36,088 bases of DNA from an uncultured Lachnospiraceae bacterium (GCA_900317475.1 ONGY01000010.1:1-36088); one strand, 5' to 3'. Shown: positions 7,698-17,074, counted from the stretch's first letter. Program-made: numbers and translations. The notes: generated by a model from the sequence alone, not told the origin.

Positions 7698-8855
7698 TCA
7701 TTCCCCGAGAATCTCTCTCAGTGCCTTTGTCACCGCCTTCATCTGCTCATCGGTTCCGATGGTGATGCGCAGATATTCATCGGTGCGCGGCTTGTCAAAA
7801 TAACGGACGATGATCTTGTGCTCACGCAGTTTTTGGAACAGCTCCCGGGCCGTAATCTTGTCCGCCGGCGGCTTTGCAAACACGAAGTTCGTGTGCGAAT
7901 CCGGGAAGGTGAATCCAAGTTTACGAAGTTCGCCCTTGAAGTTTTCCCTTGTGGCAATAATCTGCGAGGTGATCTTCTGCAGATAAGCATCATCCCCCGC
8001 CGCAGCCGTTCCGATTTTAATTGCCTCCATATTGAGCGTATAAGAGTTAAAGGAGAATTTCACATCCTTGAGGCACCGGATAAGTTCCCTGTTTCCAATT
8101 GCAAATCCAATGCGGGCGCCGGCCATCGCGCGCGACTTGGAGAAGGTCTGTACCACAAGAAGATTGTCATATTTCCGGAGAAGCGGGAGCACCGAGGTTC
8201 CTCCGAAATCGACATACGCCTCATCGACAATCACAGCACAGTCCGGGTTTGAAGCGATGATTTTTTCGGTCTCCTCTATAGGGAGCTCAAGCCCTGTCGG
8301 TGCGTTCGGATTCGGGAAAACGATGCCTCCGAGATCCTCCGAGGAGCGGACCGTGAACGGGTGTTCTTCACCATTTTCATCCATGCAGCCAAGCTCCGCA
8401 GAACCGGCCGCCGGGCCGTGATTTACAAACCGTTCTGTATCCAGGGAAAAATCATCCTTCAGCGGAATAAGCGCATACGGGATCCGGTAGAGCGATGCCC
8501 AGACCGGATAAAAAGAATAGGTGACATCCGGGAAAAGAACCGGCTTCCCATTCGTGAAAAACGTGAGGAAACTCATGGAGAGCACATCATCCGAGCCCAC
8601 GCCGACGAAGATCTGCTCCGGGTCGACATCGTATTTTGCCGCGAGCGCATTCACCAGCTCCGATGCATCCATGTCCGGATACAGACGGTTCTTCTCATAG
8701 GTTCCCGGCTCCGAAAGCTCCTTTAAAGCCTTTGCCACACTGGGTGACGGCGGATACGGGCATTCATTTGTATTCAGTTTGATTACCGTCGGGTCCTTCG
8801 GCTGCTCGCCCGCTGTGTATGGGTCAACTCTTCGAACCTTGCTCTTCCAGGACAT
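7698..8855 (-). CDS. hisC: Histidinol-phosphate aminotransferase
   Basis: PLP-dependent fold-type I aminotransferase of histidine synthesis (imidazole-acetol phosphate plus glutamate to histidinol phosphate). It has 385 residues. The N-terminus has KLNTNECPYPPSP, the substrate-binding start typical of HisC. VGVGSDDVL binds PLP phosphate, PNPNAPTG and DEAYVDFGG follow, and Lys240 in TFSKSRAMAGARIGFA is the PLP lysine. An extra acidic loop at about 144-175, before GGIVFPNPNAPTG, makes it slightly longer than usual. No other his genes lie in the window, so it stands apart from a his operon and could also serve aromatic amino acid transamination. It heads the long minus-strand run ending at the histidine phosphatase gene. 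Confidence 0.9.
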   Translation of the reverse strand: MSWKSKVRRVDPYTAGEQPKDPTVIKLNTNECPYPPSPSVAKALKELSEPGTYEKNRLYPDMDASELVNALAAKYDVDPEQIFVGVGSDDVLSMSFLTFFTNGKPVLFPDVTYSFYPVWASLYRIPYALIPLKDDFSLDTERFVNHGPAAGSAELGCMDENGEEHPFTVRSSEDLGGIVFPNPNAPTGLELPIEETEKIIASNPDCAVIVDEAYVDFGGTSVLPLLRKYDNLLVVQTFSKSRAMAGARIGFAIGNRELIRCLKDVKFSFNSYTLNMEAIKIGTAAAGDDAYLQKITSQIIATRENFKGELRKLGFTFPDSHTNFVFAKPPADKITARELFQKLREHKIIVRYFDKPRTDEYLRITIGTDEQMKAVTKALREILGE

Positions 8856-9180
8856 CTCTTCTTACCCTCTTACGATCTCTTTATATTTTCTTCTTTTTCC
8901 TGCAGATTCTGTCTGTCCGGTTTCTCTCCCTGTCCGGGCCGGCACTTCCGCCAAAACTGTTTCTCCGCCCGGACGCGGACACTCGCTTTATTATACAACA
9001 TCGCGTTCTCTCTTTCGTGCCGATATGCTGAATTCAGAAAGAAACCGGCGGCCTGAAAGGCCGATTCTTCTCCGTCTTCGTTTTAGCCGGCGAAGGTGTG
9101 GGCCGCTGCGGGCGGCACGCCGCGGCAGCATAAGAAAAGCGGAGACACAGCCAAAACTGCATCTCCGCCCTGCATGCTGA
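8856..9180. other. 325-bp intergenic region between the ABC ATPase and hisC
   Basis: No credible gene. From right to left on the minus strand it holds the ABC operon terminator (9131-9169), a GC-rich stretch with a 6-bp hairpin CGGCCT-GAA-AGGCCG (9049-9063), and a TATAAT at 8990-8995 (read on the minus strand) that may be the -10 of hisC; no good -35 is visible at 17 bp. A pattern gccaaaactg-NN-tctccgccc occurs twice, near 8951 and 9150. No T-box motif was found. Confidence 0.5.
9131..9169 (-). terminator. Intrinsic terminator of the amino acid ABC operon
   Basis: On the minus strand GCGGAGA (9168-9162) pairs with TCTCCGC (9145-9139) and is followed by TTTTCTTA. It lies 12 bp after the stop of the ATPase gene. 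Confidence 0.65.
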
Positions 9181-9924
9181 TCAGAGAACTTTGCTCAGGA
9201 AATCCTGCAGCCGCTCATTCTTCGGATGCGCGAAGAACTCCTCCGGCTCGTTTTCCTCCTGTATGATTCCCTCGTCAATAAAGAGCACACGGTTTGCCAC
9301 TTTCTTTGCGAAAGCCATCTCGTGTGTGACGACCACCATCGTCATTCCCTCTTCCGCCAGCTCCGTCATGACATCGAGAACCTCTCCGACCATTTCCGGA
9401 TCCAGCGCCGAAGTGGGCTCATCGAAAAGCATGACCTCCGGATTCATCTCGAGTGACCGCACAATCGCGATTCGCTGCTGCATGCCTCCGGAAAGGCTGT
9501 GCGGGTAAGCATCCGCCTTGTCCTCAAGATTGACTCTCCGAAGAAGCATCAGAGCTTTTTCCTTTGCTTCTTCTTCCTTCATAAGCCCGAGCTTTACCGG
9601 TGCCAGTGTGATGTTGTCCATGATCGTCAGATTGTGGAACAGGTTGAAATGCTGGAATACCATGCCCATTCTCTGGCGGATTTTGTTAATGTCCGTCTTC
9701 GGTCCGTTTACCTGCACATCATCCAGCCACACCTCGCCGCTCGTCGGAACCTCAAGCATATTCATGCAGCGGAGGAACGTCGACTTGCCGCAGCCCGACG
9801 GCCCGACCAGAACGATTTTTTCTCCCTTGTGTATTTCATAATTGATCCCGCGCAGGACGTGATTGCTGCCGAAATCCTTTTTCAGATTCACCACGCGGAT
9901 CAGTGTTTTATTCTCTTCAGCCAT
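9181..9924 (-). CDS. Polar amino acid ABC transporter, ATP-binding subunit
   Basis: 247-residue cytosolic ATPase of a PAAT-type importer (GlnQ/HisP-like). Walker [10 protein letters not shown] is at 41-49, followed by the Q-loop, the signature LSGGMQQR, Walker [13 protein letters not shown] and the switch His in [12 protein letters not shown]. The C-terminal segment [19 protein letters not shown] is standard for this family. It lies 57 bp downstream of the permease gene and, with the binding protein further upstream, forms a three-gene transporter. The ribosome binding site is GGAG about 10 bases before ATG. Substrate specificity cannot be read from the ATPase. Confidence 0.95.
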   Translation of the reverse strand: MAEENKTLIRVVNLKKDFGSNHVLRGINYEIHKGEKIVLVGPSGCGKSTFLRCMNMLEVPTSGEVWLDDVQVNGPKTDINKIRQRMGMVFQHFNLFHNLTIMDNITLAPVKLGLMKEEEAKEKALMLLRRVNLEDKADAYPHSLSGGMQQRIAIVRSLEMNPEVMLFDEPTSALDPEMVGEVLDVMTELAEEGMTMVVVTHEMAFAKKVANRVLFIDEGIIQEENEPEEFFAHPKNERLQDFLSKVL

Positions 9925-9981
9925 AATGTATTTTCTCCAACCTGCCAGCTTAGATACAGCGCTTCCGCGCCTTATTACGTG

Positions 9982-10671
9982 TCAGCGCAGATCGCTCTCC
10001 CGAAGTTTTTTCTCCAGCAGTCCGAACAGGAACGACAGGAGTTTGACAACCGCAAAATACAGGGCCGCCGCACCGAGCAGAGGCATCAGATACTGATACG
10101 TCGCACTCGATACCTGATCGGATGCATGTGTGAGTTCGGAAAGTCCGACAACACCGGCTATGGAGGTCTCCTTCAGAAGGGTGATGACTTCGTTGAGCAG
10201 AGACGGGAAGCAGTTCTTGAACGCCTGCGGCAGAATGACGAACTGCATGGTCTGCATGCGGGAGAGGCCGAGCGAACGGCCCGCTTCCATCTGTCCTGCA
10301 TCGACAGACTGGATTCCGCCGCGGATAATTTCCGCAACATAAGCGCCCGAGTTGATGCCGAACGCCAGGGAAGCCACCAGCACCTTGTTCTTGGATGTCG
10401 CCAGGATGACGTTCCACATGATCAGGAGCTGAATCATGGTCGGTGTACCGCGGATGATATCGATATAGACATAGGCGATAACCGATCCGACGGTCCGCTT
10501 CCCGCGGCGGCTTCTCTGCATATTGAAAAGACAGGCAACCGTTCCAAGAAGAAGTCCTAAGAGTGCTGCGAAAAGTGTGACCTCCAGCGTGCTTCCGAGG
10601 CCCTTCAGATACAGCTGCCATCGGCCGGATTTGATGAATGCTTTGTAAAATTGTGTTCCGAGACTGTCCAT
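9982..10671 (-). CDS. Polar amino acid ABC transporter, permease subunit
   Basis: 229-residue membrane permease of the HisM/GlnP type. Hydrophobic segments include about 28-50, 72-90 and 190-212. The EAA loop that contacts the ATPase is AGRSLGLSRMQTMQFVILPQAF, with the family G at the expected place. The segment YIDIIRGTPTMIQLL is the typical TM-domain signature. It is a single permease, so it probably works as a homodimer. It follows the binding-protein gene by 220 bp, a gap containing a stem-loop that may adjust subunit ratios, and precedes the ATPase by 57 bp. Confidence 0.94.
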   Translation of the reverse strand: MDSLGTQFYKAFIKSGRWQLYLKGLGSTLEVTLFAALLGLLLGTVACLFNMQRSRRGKRTVGSVIAYVYIDIIRGTPTMIQLLIMWNVILATSKNKVLVASLAFGINSGAYVAEIIRGGIQSVDAGQMEAGRSLGLSRMQTMQFVILPQAFKNCFPSLLNEVITLLKETSIAGVVGLSELTHASDQVSSATYQYLMPLLGAAALYFAVVKLLSFLFGLLEKKLRESDLR

Positions 10672-10803
10672 TCCTGCTGGTCCCCCTGAATATGACTTCC
10701 CGCCTATTCTATCAGCCGCAGCCGCCGCTTTGCAATGTATTAGCGTGAAAGAATCTCCGTCAGACGGAAAAACATAAAAAAGAACCGCCGCATCAGACTG
10801 TAA

Positions 10804-10848
10804 GGCAGCCCGACTCCCTTTTTCACCGGAGATTTTGACGGGCCTGCC
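10804..10848 (-). other. Intercistronic stem-loop between binding protein and permease genes
   Basis: GGCAGGCCCG and CGGGCTGCC (minus strand) form a stem with one bulged G, and an inner CTCC/GGAG pairing extends it. It is not followed directly by a T-run, so it looks more like an mRNA-stabilising or partial-termination structure. Binding proteins are usually needed in excess over permeases, and a structure here would fit. Confidence 0.4.
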
Positions 10849-10891
10849 TCAAGAGCCTGTGCAGCAGTTCAGTTACTGGCTTATAAAAGAA

Positions 10892-11851
10892 TTATTCTGC
10901 TTCGTAATTGTTGACGTACTGATCCAGCAGCTGATCATATGTTCCGTCATCCTTCATTGCCTGCAGTGCGGAATTGATGGCATTCAGCATAACCTCGTCA
11001 TCCTTGGGCATTGCAATACCATACTGCTCCGTTTCGAAATTGAAGTCGGAACCCGGAAGGAGCTTGAGATCGGTATACTGCTTCGTGAACGCCTCACCCG
11101 GAATCTGATCAATGACAACTGCGTCGTTCTTGCCGTTTTCCAGATCGACAACTGCCTGGTTGAAGCTCTTGACCGAGTTGACAGCAAGTCCGTTGTCGTT
11201 TGCAACAGTCTCACCGGTGGTGCCGAGCTGGCATCCGACCGATGTGCATGCCTTCAGATCATCGAGCGTAGCGACCGTCGAATCATTCTTCACGAGAACA
11301 GCCTGCGTTGCATCGTAGTAAGGATCGGAGAAGTTCACGGCCTCTTTTCTTTCATCCGTGATGGTCATTCCGGTTGCAGCCACATCTGCCTTGGTGCCGA
11401 GTGCTGCGATAATTCCGTCAAAATCCATGTCGTCAATCTCGACATCAACGCCGAGTCTCTTGCCGATCTCATTCACCATGGCGACATCGAAACCGGTGAC
11501 ATTGTTCTCATTCGAGGTGATTGCATCGAATGTGTCCGTGCCGTCGCCGACATACTCGAAAGGCGGGAAGGTTGAGTTCAGAGCAACGGTCATGACTCCG
11601 TCGGAAAGATACTTCGATCCGGAAAGATCAATGGCTGCTTCAGAAGATGTGCTCTCTGCCGTGCTGGTTTCCGATGCAGCTGACTCTGCTGCTGCAGAAG
11701 AAACAGTGCTCTCCTCTGCAGATGCTGCGGATGTTGTCTCCGCGGAAGATGCTGCTGCAGATGATGCTGTATCCGTTCCGGAAGTTCCGCATGCCGCTAC
11801 GGACACAGCGGCCGCCGCAGCAAGTACGATAGCGATAACCTTATTCTTCAT
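10892..11851 (-). CDS. Polar amino acid ABC transporter, substrate-binding lipoprotein
   Basis: 319-residue extracellular binding protein (SBP_bac_3 family). The N-terminus MKNKVIAIVLAAAAAVSVAAC is a lipoprotein signal with lipidated Cys21. It is followed by an Ala/Ser/Thr/Glu-rich linker to about residue 77, then the periplasmic-binding fold starting at SDGVMTVALNSTFPPFEY. GFDVAMVNEIGKRLGV and VAATGMTITDERKEAVNFSDPYY are hallmark motifs of amino acid binding proteins. The start is the ATG with AGGAGG 8 bases upstream; the frame stays open another 59 codons without support. It has its own promoter. The substrate is not assignable: glutamine, arginine, cystine and others are possible. Confidence 0.94.
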   Translation of the reverse strand: MKNKVIAIVLAAAAAVSVAACGTSGTDTASSAAASSAETTSAASAEESTVSSAAAESAASETSTAESTSSEAAIDLSGSKYLSDGVMTVALNSTFPPFEYVGDGTDTFDAITSNENNVTGFDVAMVNEIGKRLGVDVEIDDMDFDGIIAALGTKADVAATGMTITDERKEAVNFSDPYYDATQAVLVKNDSTVATLDDLKACTSVGCQLGTTGETVANDNGLAVNSVKSFNQAVVDLENGKNDAVVIDQIPGEAFTKQYTDLKLLPGSDFNFETEQYGIAMPKDDEVMLNAINSALQAMKDDGTYDQLLDQYVNNYEAE

Positions 11852-11901
11852 AATAAATTTCCTCCTCTGGCGGCTCCCCGCCATATCTCTCAAACGATTA
11901 T

Positions 11902-11990
11902 CTGCATTATATGCATGTATTACGCATAAATCAAGGATAAATTTGCATGAATTTGCGGATTTATGCATTCTTTTTCCGATAAAAATGCAT
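11902..11990. promoter_or_regulatory. Helically phased GCAT array, candidate ArgR-type operator
   Basis: (T/C)GCAT occurs at 11903, 11912, 11923, 11944, 11964 and 11986 on the plus strand, so the spacings are 9, 11, 21, 20 and 22 bp, near multiples of one helical turn. Flanks are A/T-rich (ATGCATAAAT, TTGCATGAAT). Paired ARG boxes of ArgR/AhrC are 18-bp sites set 3 bp apart, giving a 21-bp period, and have AT-rich TGAAT/ATGCA-like arms. This match and the amino acid transporter context suggest an ArgR-like repressor, but the half-sites differ from the B. subtilis consensus. Confidence 0.45.
11906..11934 (-). promoter_or_regulatory. Promoter of the amino acid ABC operon
   Basis: Minus strand: TTGATT (11934-11929), 17-bp spacer, TATAAT (11911-11906). 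It lies 55 bp upstream of the binding-protein start codon. The TATAAT and part of the spacer overlap the GCAT motif array described separately. Confidence 0.72.
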
Positions 11991-12036
11991 AAATAATCAT
12001 TTTCCGTTTCTGTGAACGGTCTGTACAAAGGAACTT

Positions 12037-12083
12037 ACAAAAGCCCCGGGCGGAGCAGCAGATGCCGCTCCACACCCGGGGCT
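12037..12083 (-). terminator. Intrinsic terminator of secA-prfB
   Basis: On the minus strand AGCCCCGGG plus GGAGC pairs with GCTCC plus CCCGGGGCT, and is followed by TTTTGT. It begins about 30 bp after the prfB stop and separates this unit from the ABC operon promoter. Confidence 0.85.
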
Positions 12084-12113
12084 GTGTGAGACTGACCAAA
12101 AACAGAAGCCGGA

Positions 12114-13238
12114 TTACTGCTTCTTTGCTTTTTCTTTGTTTGCTTCCATCTTCAGGTATGCGTTGATGAAAAGATCGATATCGCCGTCCAGCACGGCACC
12201 CGTGTTCGCGGTCTCGGCATTCGTGCGGGTGTCCTTCACCAGCTGATATGGCTGCAGAACATAGGAGCGGATCTGGGAACCCCATGCGTTGTCCTTCACC
12301 TCGCCGCGGATTTCCGCCAGCTTCTTCTCCTCCTGCTCCAGCTGATACATATACAGGCGGGCACGCAGGATTTCAAATGCCTTGTCCTTATTCTGGAACT
12401 GAGAGCGCTCGTTCTGGCATGTTACGACGATTCCGGTCGGGAAGTGCGTGATGCGGATGGCTGAACTTGTCTTGTTGATATGCTGGCCGCCGGCACCGCT
12501 CGAACGATACGTATCGATCCGGATATCGTCCGGATTGATTTCCACATTGATGGATTTATCAATATCCGGCATGACCTCGCAGGAGACAAAGCTCGTCTGC
12601 CGCTTGGCCTGTGCGTTGAAAGGCGAGATGCGGACGAGGCGGTGGACACCGCGCTCCGACTTCAGATATCCGTAGACATTCTCTCCGTTGATCTGGAAGT
12701 CGACATTCTTGATGCCCGCTTCATCTCCCTCGACGGTGTTCAGCGTTTCGACGGTGAATCCGTGTTTGTCGGCCCATTTGCAGTACATCCGGTACAGCAT
12801 CGAGCACCAGTCGCAGGACTCCGTTCCGCCGGCACCGGCGTTCAGCGAGACAATCGCATTGCAGTGATCATAAGGACCGGTGAGCAGCGTTGTAAGCCGC
12901 AGGCTGTCGAGTCTCTTCTCGTAATCCTGAAGCTCTGCCCTCACATCCGGAATAATCGCCGGGTCATTCTCTTCGTTGCCCATCTCGACCAGGTCGAGAA
13001 TGTCCTGATAGGACTGTGTAAGGCCGTCCGCTTCATCGACCGTCTTCTGCAGGTCCTTCAGCTGCTTCATTTTTTCGTTTGCCCTGTCGGCGTCATTCCA
13101 GAAATCCGGGGCTTCGGATTCTCTGGAAAGTTCCTCGATGAGCTGTTTCTTGTGCCCGAGGTCAAGAGAATCGAGCGTCTCATCGAGCGTATCTTTTGTG
13201 TCCTGCAGCTCGATTTTACAGGCGTCGAGTTCTACCAT
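12114..13238 (-). CDS. prfB: Peptide chain release factor 2, without the programmed frameshift
   Basis: Recognises UGA and UAA stop codons in the ribosome. It has 374 residues in one continuous frame. The codon-recognition tripeptide SPF is at 205-207, the RF2 form. The catalytic GGQ is at 250-252, in SSGAGGQHINKT. In many bacteria RF2 needs a +1 frameshift at an in-frame UGA at codon 26 (CUU UGA C); here codons 25-26 are CTT GAC (13166-13161) with no extra T, so the autoregulatory switch is absent. Translation starts at ATG with GGGGAGG upstream, inside the end of secA. The gap to the secA stop is 3 bp, so the genes are coupled. Confidence 0.96.
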   Translation of the reverse strand: MVELDACKIELQDTKDTLDETLDSLDLGHKKQLIEELSRESEAPDFWNDADRANEKMKQLKDLQKTVDEADGLTQSYQDILDLVEMGNEENDPAIIPDVRAELQDYEKRLDSLRLTTLLTGPYDHCNAIVSLNAGAGGTESCDWCSMLYRMYCKWADKHGFTVETLNTVEGDEAGIKNVDFQINGENVYGYLKSERGVHRLVRISPFNAQAKRQTSFVSCEVMPDIDKSINVEINPDDIRIDTYRSSGAGGQHINKTSSAIRITHFPTGIVVTCQNERSQFQNKDKAFEILRARLYMYQLEQEEKKLAEIRGEVKDNAWGSQIRSYVLQPYQLVKDTRTNAETANTGAVLDGDIDLFINAYLKMEANKEKAKKQ

Positions 13239-13241
13239 GGA

Positions 13242-15833
13242 TCATGTCCTCCCCATCTTCGCGAGATCCGACTGCATGTGGCAGTTCTTATACTTCTTGC
13301 CGCTGCCGCACCAGCACGGGTCGTTCGGATAAATCTTCTTGACGGCGCGCTTCTTCGGCTCTTTTACCGCCGTCGTATCTCTGTTTGTTCCGGTGATCTT
13401 TGCCACCTGCTCGCGTTCGACATTGGTTTCGACGCGGATGTGCATCAGGAGACGGACTGTGTCCTCCTTGATGGCATTGTTCATCTCATTAAACATCTCC
13501 CAGCCGGTGATGCGGTATTCAACCTTCGGGTCACGCTGCGCATACGCCTGGTTGCCGATGTTCTGCTGCAGCTGCGCCATGTCATCGATGTGGTCCATCC
13601 ACTTCTGGTCAACGACCTTGAGCAGGATGACACGCTCCATCTCACGGATTGCTTCCGTGCTCGGGAATTCGGACTCTTTCTCCTCATAAAGGCTGACTGC
13701 CTCTTCCTTGAGCTGCTGCTTGATGCCGTTCTTTGTTTTGTCTGTCAGACGATCCGCCGTGATTTTCTCAAGAGGAATAATCGGAAGCAGGAGTTCATTG
13801 AGCTCCGTCAGATTTTCATCCGTCACTTCCGACGCCTCACCGATGGCAGTGTCGACAGAGTTCTCGACAATATCGGTGATCATCTTGTAGATTGTATCGC
13901 GCATCGACTCGCCGTCGAGGACGCGCCTTCTCTCTGCATAGATGACCTCGCGCTGCTCGTTGTTGACTGCATCGTAGTCGAGCAGGTTTTTACGGATGCC
14001 GAAGTTGTTCGCCTCAATCTTCTTCTGTGCGGACTCAATGGCCCTGGACAGCGATTTGTGAGAAATCTCCTGTCCTTCCGGAATTCCGAGGCTGTTGAAC
14101 ATCTTGATCATGCGTTCGGAACCGAACAGGCGCATCAGATCGTCCTCAAGGGAGATGAAGAACTTTGACTCGCCGGGGTCGCCCTGACGGCCGGAACGGC
14201 CGCGGAGCTGATTATCGATACGGCGGGATTCATGGCGCTCGGTGCCGATGATATAAAGACCGCCGGCAGCTCTTGCCTCATCATCCAGTTTGATATCTGT
14301 GCCTCGGCCTGCCATGTTCGTCGCGATGGTTACCGCTCCGTGGCGGCCTGCCTCTGCGACGATGCCGGCTTCCAGCTCATTGAACTTGGCATTCAGGACG
14401 TTGTGCGGAATGCCTTCCTTCTTCAGCATCTTCGAAAGCTCTTCGGAAGCTTCGATCGTGATCGTGCCGACAAGAACCGGCTGGCCCTTTGCGTGGCACG
14501 CCTTCACCTGATTCACGACCGCATTCAGCTTTTCCTTCTTGGTCTTGTAGACCGCATCCTGATGGTCGATGCGGGCAACCGGCTTGTTCGTCGGAATGGA
14601 GACGACGTCCATGCCGTAGATCTCACGGAACTCCTGTTCCTCGGTGAGTGCAGTACCGGTCATACCGCATTTCTTCGTGAACTTATTGAAGAAGTTCTGG
14701 AAGGTGATTGTAGCAAGCGTCTTGGACTCCTGCTTGACCTTCACATGCTCCTTGGCCTCGATGGCCTGATGCAGACCGTCCGAATAACGGCGGCCCGGCA
14801 TGACACGTCCGGTGAATTCATCGACAATGAGGACTTCATCGTCCTTTACGATATAATCATGATCCTTCTGCATCAGGTAGTTGGCGCGCAGCGCGAGAAT
14901 GATGCAGTGCTGGATCTCCAGATTTTCCGGATCCGCAAGGTTGCTGATGTGGAAGAACTTCTCCGTCTTCGCGACGCCCTCCTGTGTGAGGTTCACGATC
15001 TTGTCCTTCTCGTTGACGAGAAAGTCTCCGGTCTCCTCCTGCTCGACGCCCATGATGGCATCAATCTTCGAAAGGTCCTCGACGTCCTTGCCTCTCTTCA
15101 TCTGCCTGGCAAGAATGTCGCAGGCCTCATAAATCTTCGTGGATTTACCGCTCTGTCCGGAAATGATGAGCGGCGTTCTCGCTTCATCGATGAGAATCGA
15201 GTCGACCTCATCGATGATCGCATAATGCAGGTCGCGCAGAACCAGCTGTTCCTTGTAGATGGCCATGTTGTCACGAAGATAGTCGAATCCGAGTTCATTG
15301 TTCGTGACATAGGTGATGTCGCATGCATAGGCTGCCCTGCGCTCATCGCTGGTCATGCTGTTCAAAACGACACCGCATGTAAGGCCCATGAACTGATACG
15401 CCTGGCCCATCCATTCGCAGTCACGCTTTGCGAGGTAATCGTTGACCGTGACAACGTTGACGCCTTTTCCCTCCAGTGCGTTGAGATAGCACGGAAGTGT
15501 TGCAACCAGCGTCTTGCCTTCACCGGTGCGCATCTCTGCGATTCGTCCCTGATGAAGGATGATGCCGCCAATGATCTGTACCTCGAAAGGTTCCATGCCG
15601 AGCGCCCTGCGGTCGGCCTCACGCATTGCCGCAAACGCTTCCGGCAGGATGTCATCCAGTGTCTCGCCATCGGACAGACGCTTTTTGAATTCATCTGTTT
15701 TGGCGCGGAGCTCTTCATCCGTAAGTGCCTGCATTTTATCGCGCAGCGCCAGAACCTTGTCAACAATCGGACGGATGCGCTTCAGCTCATGATCGCTGTG
15801 CGTACCGAAAATTTTACCTGCAAAACCTGCCAT
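13242..15833 (-). CDS. secA: Preprotein translocase ATPase SecA
   Basis: Motor of the Sec export pathway, binding SecYEG and driving unfolded preproteins across the membrane. It has 863 residues. Walker A MRTGEGKT is at 101-108, the DEVD box is in [18 protein letters not shown], and the preprotein cross-linking region follows. The second nucleotide fold has [10 protein letters not shown] and [13 protein letters not shown]. The C-terminal SEC-C zinc site [13 protein letters not shown] (Cys840, Cys842, Cys851, His852) is intact; it binds SecB or the ribosome. The ribosome binding site is AGAGGAAG. A perfect 8-bp stem-loop lies 20 bases upstream of the start. It is transcribed with prfB. Confidence 0.98.
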   Translation of the reverse strand: MAGFAGKIFGTHSDHELKRIRPIVDKVLALRDKMQALTDEELRAKTDEFKKRLSDGETLDDILPEAFAAMREADRRALGMEPFEVQIIGGIILHQGRIAEMRTGEGKTLVATLPCYLNALEGKGVNVVTVNDYLAKRDCEWMGQAYQFMGLTCGVVLNSMTSDERRAAYACDITYVTNNELGFDYLRDNMAIYKEQLVLRDLHYAIIDEVDSILIDEARTPLIISGQSGKSTKIYEACDILARQMKRGKDVEDLSKIDAIMGVEQEETGDFLVNEKDKIVNLTQEGVAKTEKFFHISNLADPENLEIQHCIILALRANYLMQKDHDYIVKDDEVLIVDEFTGRVMPGRRYSDGLHQAIEAKEHVKVKQESKTLATITFQNFFNKFTKKCGMTGTALTEEQEFREIYGMDVVSIPTNKPVARIDHQDAVYKTKKEKLNAVVNQVKACHAKGQPVLVGTITIEASEELSKMLKKEGIPHNVLNAKFNELEAGIVAEAGRHGAVTIATNMAGRGTDIKLDDEARAAGGLYIIGTERHESRRIDNQLRGRSGRQGDPGESKFFISLEDDLMRLFGSERMIKMFNSLGIPEGQEISHKSLSRAIESAQKKIEANNFGIRKNLLDYDAVNNEQREVIYAERRRVLDGESMRDTIYKMITDIVENSVDTAIGEASEVTDENLTELNELLLPIIPLEKITADRLTDKTKNGIKQQLKEEAVSLYEEKESEFPSTEAIREMERVILLKVVDQKWMDHIDDMAQLQQNIGNQAYAQRDPKVEYRITGWEMFNEMNNAIKEDTVRLLMHIRVETNVEREQVAKITGTNRDTTAVKEPKKRAVKKIYPNDPCWCGSGKKYKNCHMQSDLAKMGRT

Positions 15834-15852
15834 ATACTTCCTCTTTTACAAT

Positions 15853-15884
15853 TTCCGCCGTCAAAACCCGGTACTGCGGCGGAA
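15853..15884 (-). other. Stem-loop in the secA 5' leader
   Basis: TTCCGCCG (15853-15860) and CGGCGGAA (15877-15884) form a perfect 8-bp stem with a 16-base loop, ending 20 bases before the secA start codon. It lacks a following T-run on the minus strand, so it is not a normal terminator. It could influence secA translation or stabilise the mRNA. Confidence 0.45.
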
Positions 15885-15904
15885 GAATAATTCCGAGTAA
15901 AAAC

Positions 15905-15942
15905 GAAAAACAGGACAGCACAGACTTCCGCCTGTGCTATCC
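15905..15942 (-). terminator. Intrinsic terminator of ptb-buk
   Basis: On the minus strand GGATAGCACAG pairs with CTGTGCTGTCC (one G-T wobble), with an 8-base loop, followed by TGTTTTT. It starts 25 bp after the buk stop. Confidence 0.87.
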
Positions 15943-15966
15943 CCTCCCAGAACCGTTCTGTTCGGC

Positions 15967-17040
15967 TCAATAATTCCGGGCTTTCTCCTCACCGTTCATG
16001 ACACGAAGTGCACCCTGTGCCAGCGCAAGAAGCTCGTCCTCGCCGCCGTAAACCGTAACCGGTGCGATGAAAGAAACCTTCTCTGCGATGTGGCTCGTGA
16101 TGTATTTGTCATAGCCGATGCCGCCGGTAAGAATGATCTGATCCACCTTGCCGTCGAGCACAGCTGCCATCGCTCCGATGTTCTTTGCGATCTGATAGAT
16201 GAATGCGCTGCGGACGAGAATCGCCTTCTCATTGCCCTCTTCACACATCTTATCAACGTCGCGGGCATCATTCGTGCCGAGATATGCGTTGAATCCGCCT
16301 CCGCCGATGACCTTCTTCTTCATTTCCTCATAGGTGTACTTTCCGGAATAGCACATATTCACAAGGGAAAGTGCCGGAACGCCGTTTGCTCTCTCCGGTG
16401 AGAATGCACCGTCGCCGTTGAATGCGCCAAAGACATCGACCATTCTTCCGTGTTTGTGGCATCCGCAGGAGGTGCCTCCGCCCATATGGACGATGATGAG
16501 GTTCAGATCCTCATAGCGCTTTCCGATAGACTTCGCATAACGGCGGCCCATTGCCTTCTGGTTCAGCGGATGGTCAATGGAGACACGCTGGATTTCCGGA
16601 ATGCCGGTCAGTCTCGCGACCGGATCCATCTCATCGACCACGACCGGGTCGACAATATAGCTCGGCACACCGATGCTGTCGCCGATCTCGCGGGCAAGAA
16701 TCGCACCGAGGTTCGATGCGTGCTCGCCGTATTTGGCTTTCTTCAGTTCTTCGACAATTTCATCCGTCACTTCATAGGTGCCGCCCTCGATCGGCTTGAG
16801 GATACCGCCGCGGCCGACGCAGACATTGATGGAACTGACGGCGATGTTATTCTCCGCGAGAGCATCCAGAATGATCTTCTTGCGGAAGTCCTTCTGAGAA
16901 TATACGTTTGAAAACTGCTTGATTTCCTCTGTGGAATGACGGAGCGTCTTGTCAAGAATCTGCTCCTCGTCATCAAACACACCGATCTTGGTGGATGTAG
17001 AACCCGGATTGATAATCAGACTTCTGATAGCCATTTTCAT
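15967..17040 (-). CDS. buk: Butyrate kinase
   Basis: Converts butyryl phosphate and ADP to butyrate and ATP, the energy-yielding last step of butyrate fermentation. It has 357 residues, normal for Buk and shorter than acetate kinase (about 400). The ASKHA phosphate-1 motif INPGSTSTKIG is near residue 10. VHMGGGTSCGCHKHGRMVDV and the second nucleotide motif LTGGIGYDKYI follow. The neighbouring ptb gene on the same strand makes butyrate kinase far more likely than a branched-chain or acetate kinase. Either of two close ATGs (MKMAIRS) could start; the first has AGGGG five bases upstream. A hairpin lies in the 90-bp gap from ptb. Confidence 0.95.
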   Translation of the reverse strand: MKMAIRSLIINPGSTSTKIGVFDDEEQILDKTLRHSTEEIKQFSNVYSQKDFRKKIILDALAENNIAVSSINVCVGRGGILKPIEGGTYEVTDEIVEELKKAKYGEHASNLGAILAREIGDSIGVPSYIVDPVVVDEMDPVARLTGIPEIQRVSIDHPLNQKAMGRRYAKSIGKRYEDLNLIIVHMGGGTSCGCHKHGRMVDVFGAFNGDGAFSPERANGVPALSLVNMCYSGKYTYEEMKKKVIGGGGFNAYLGTNDARDVDKMCEEGNEKAILVRSAFIYQIAKNIGAMAAVLDGKVDQIILTGGIGYDKYITSHIAEKVSFIAPVTVYGGEDELLALAQGALRVMNGEEKARNY

Positions 17041-17074
17041 TACCCCTGTTTATCGGGCTTTCCCTTCTGCCCGT

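Noticed and set aside
8856..9050. Possible T-box or his-leader attenuator upstream of hisC
   Set aside because: No T-box motif (AGGGTGG-ACCGCG) and no run of His codons was found on the minus strand.
12480..14168. Long plus-strand open frames antisense to prfB and secA (562 and 552 codons)
   Set aside because: They are mirror frames of strongly conserved genes in GC-rich DNA, with no domain and Arg/Leu/Val/Asp-rich translation.
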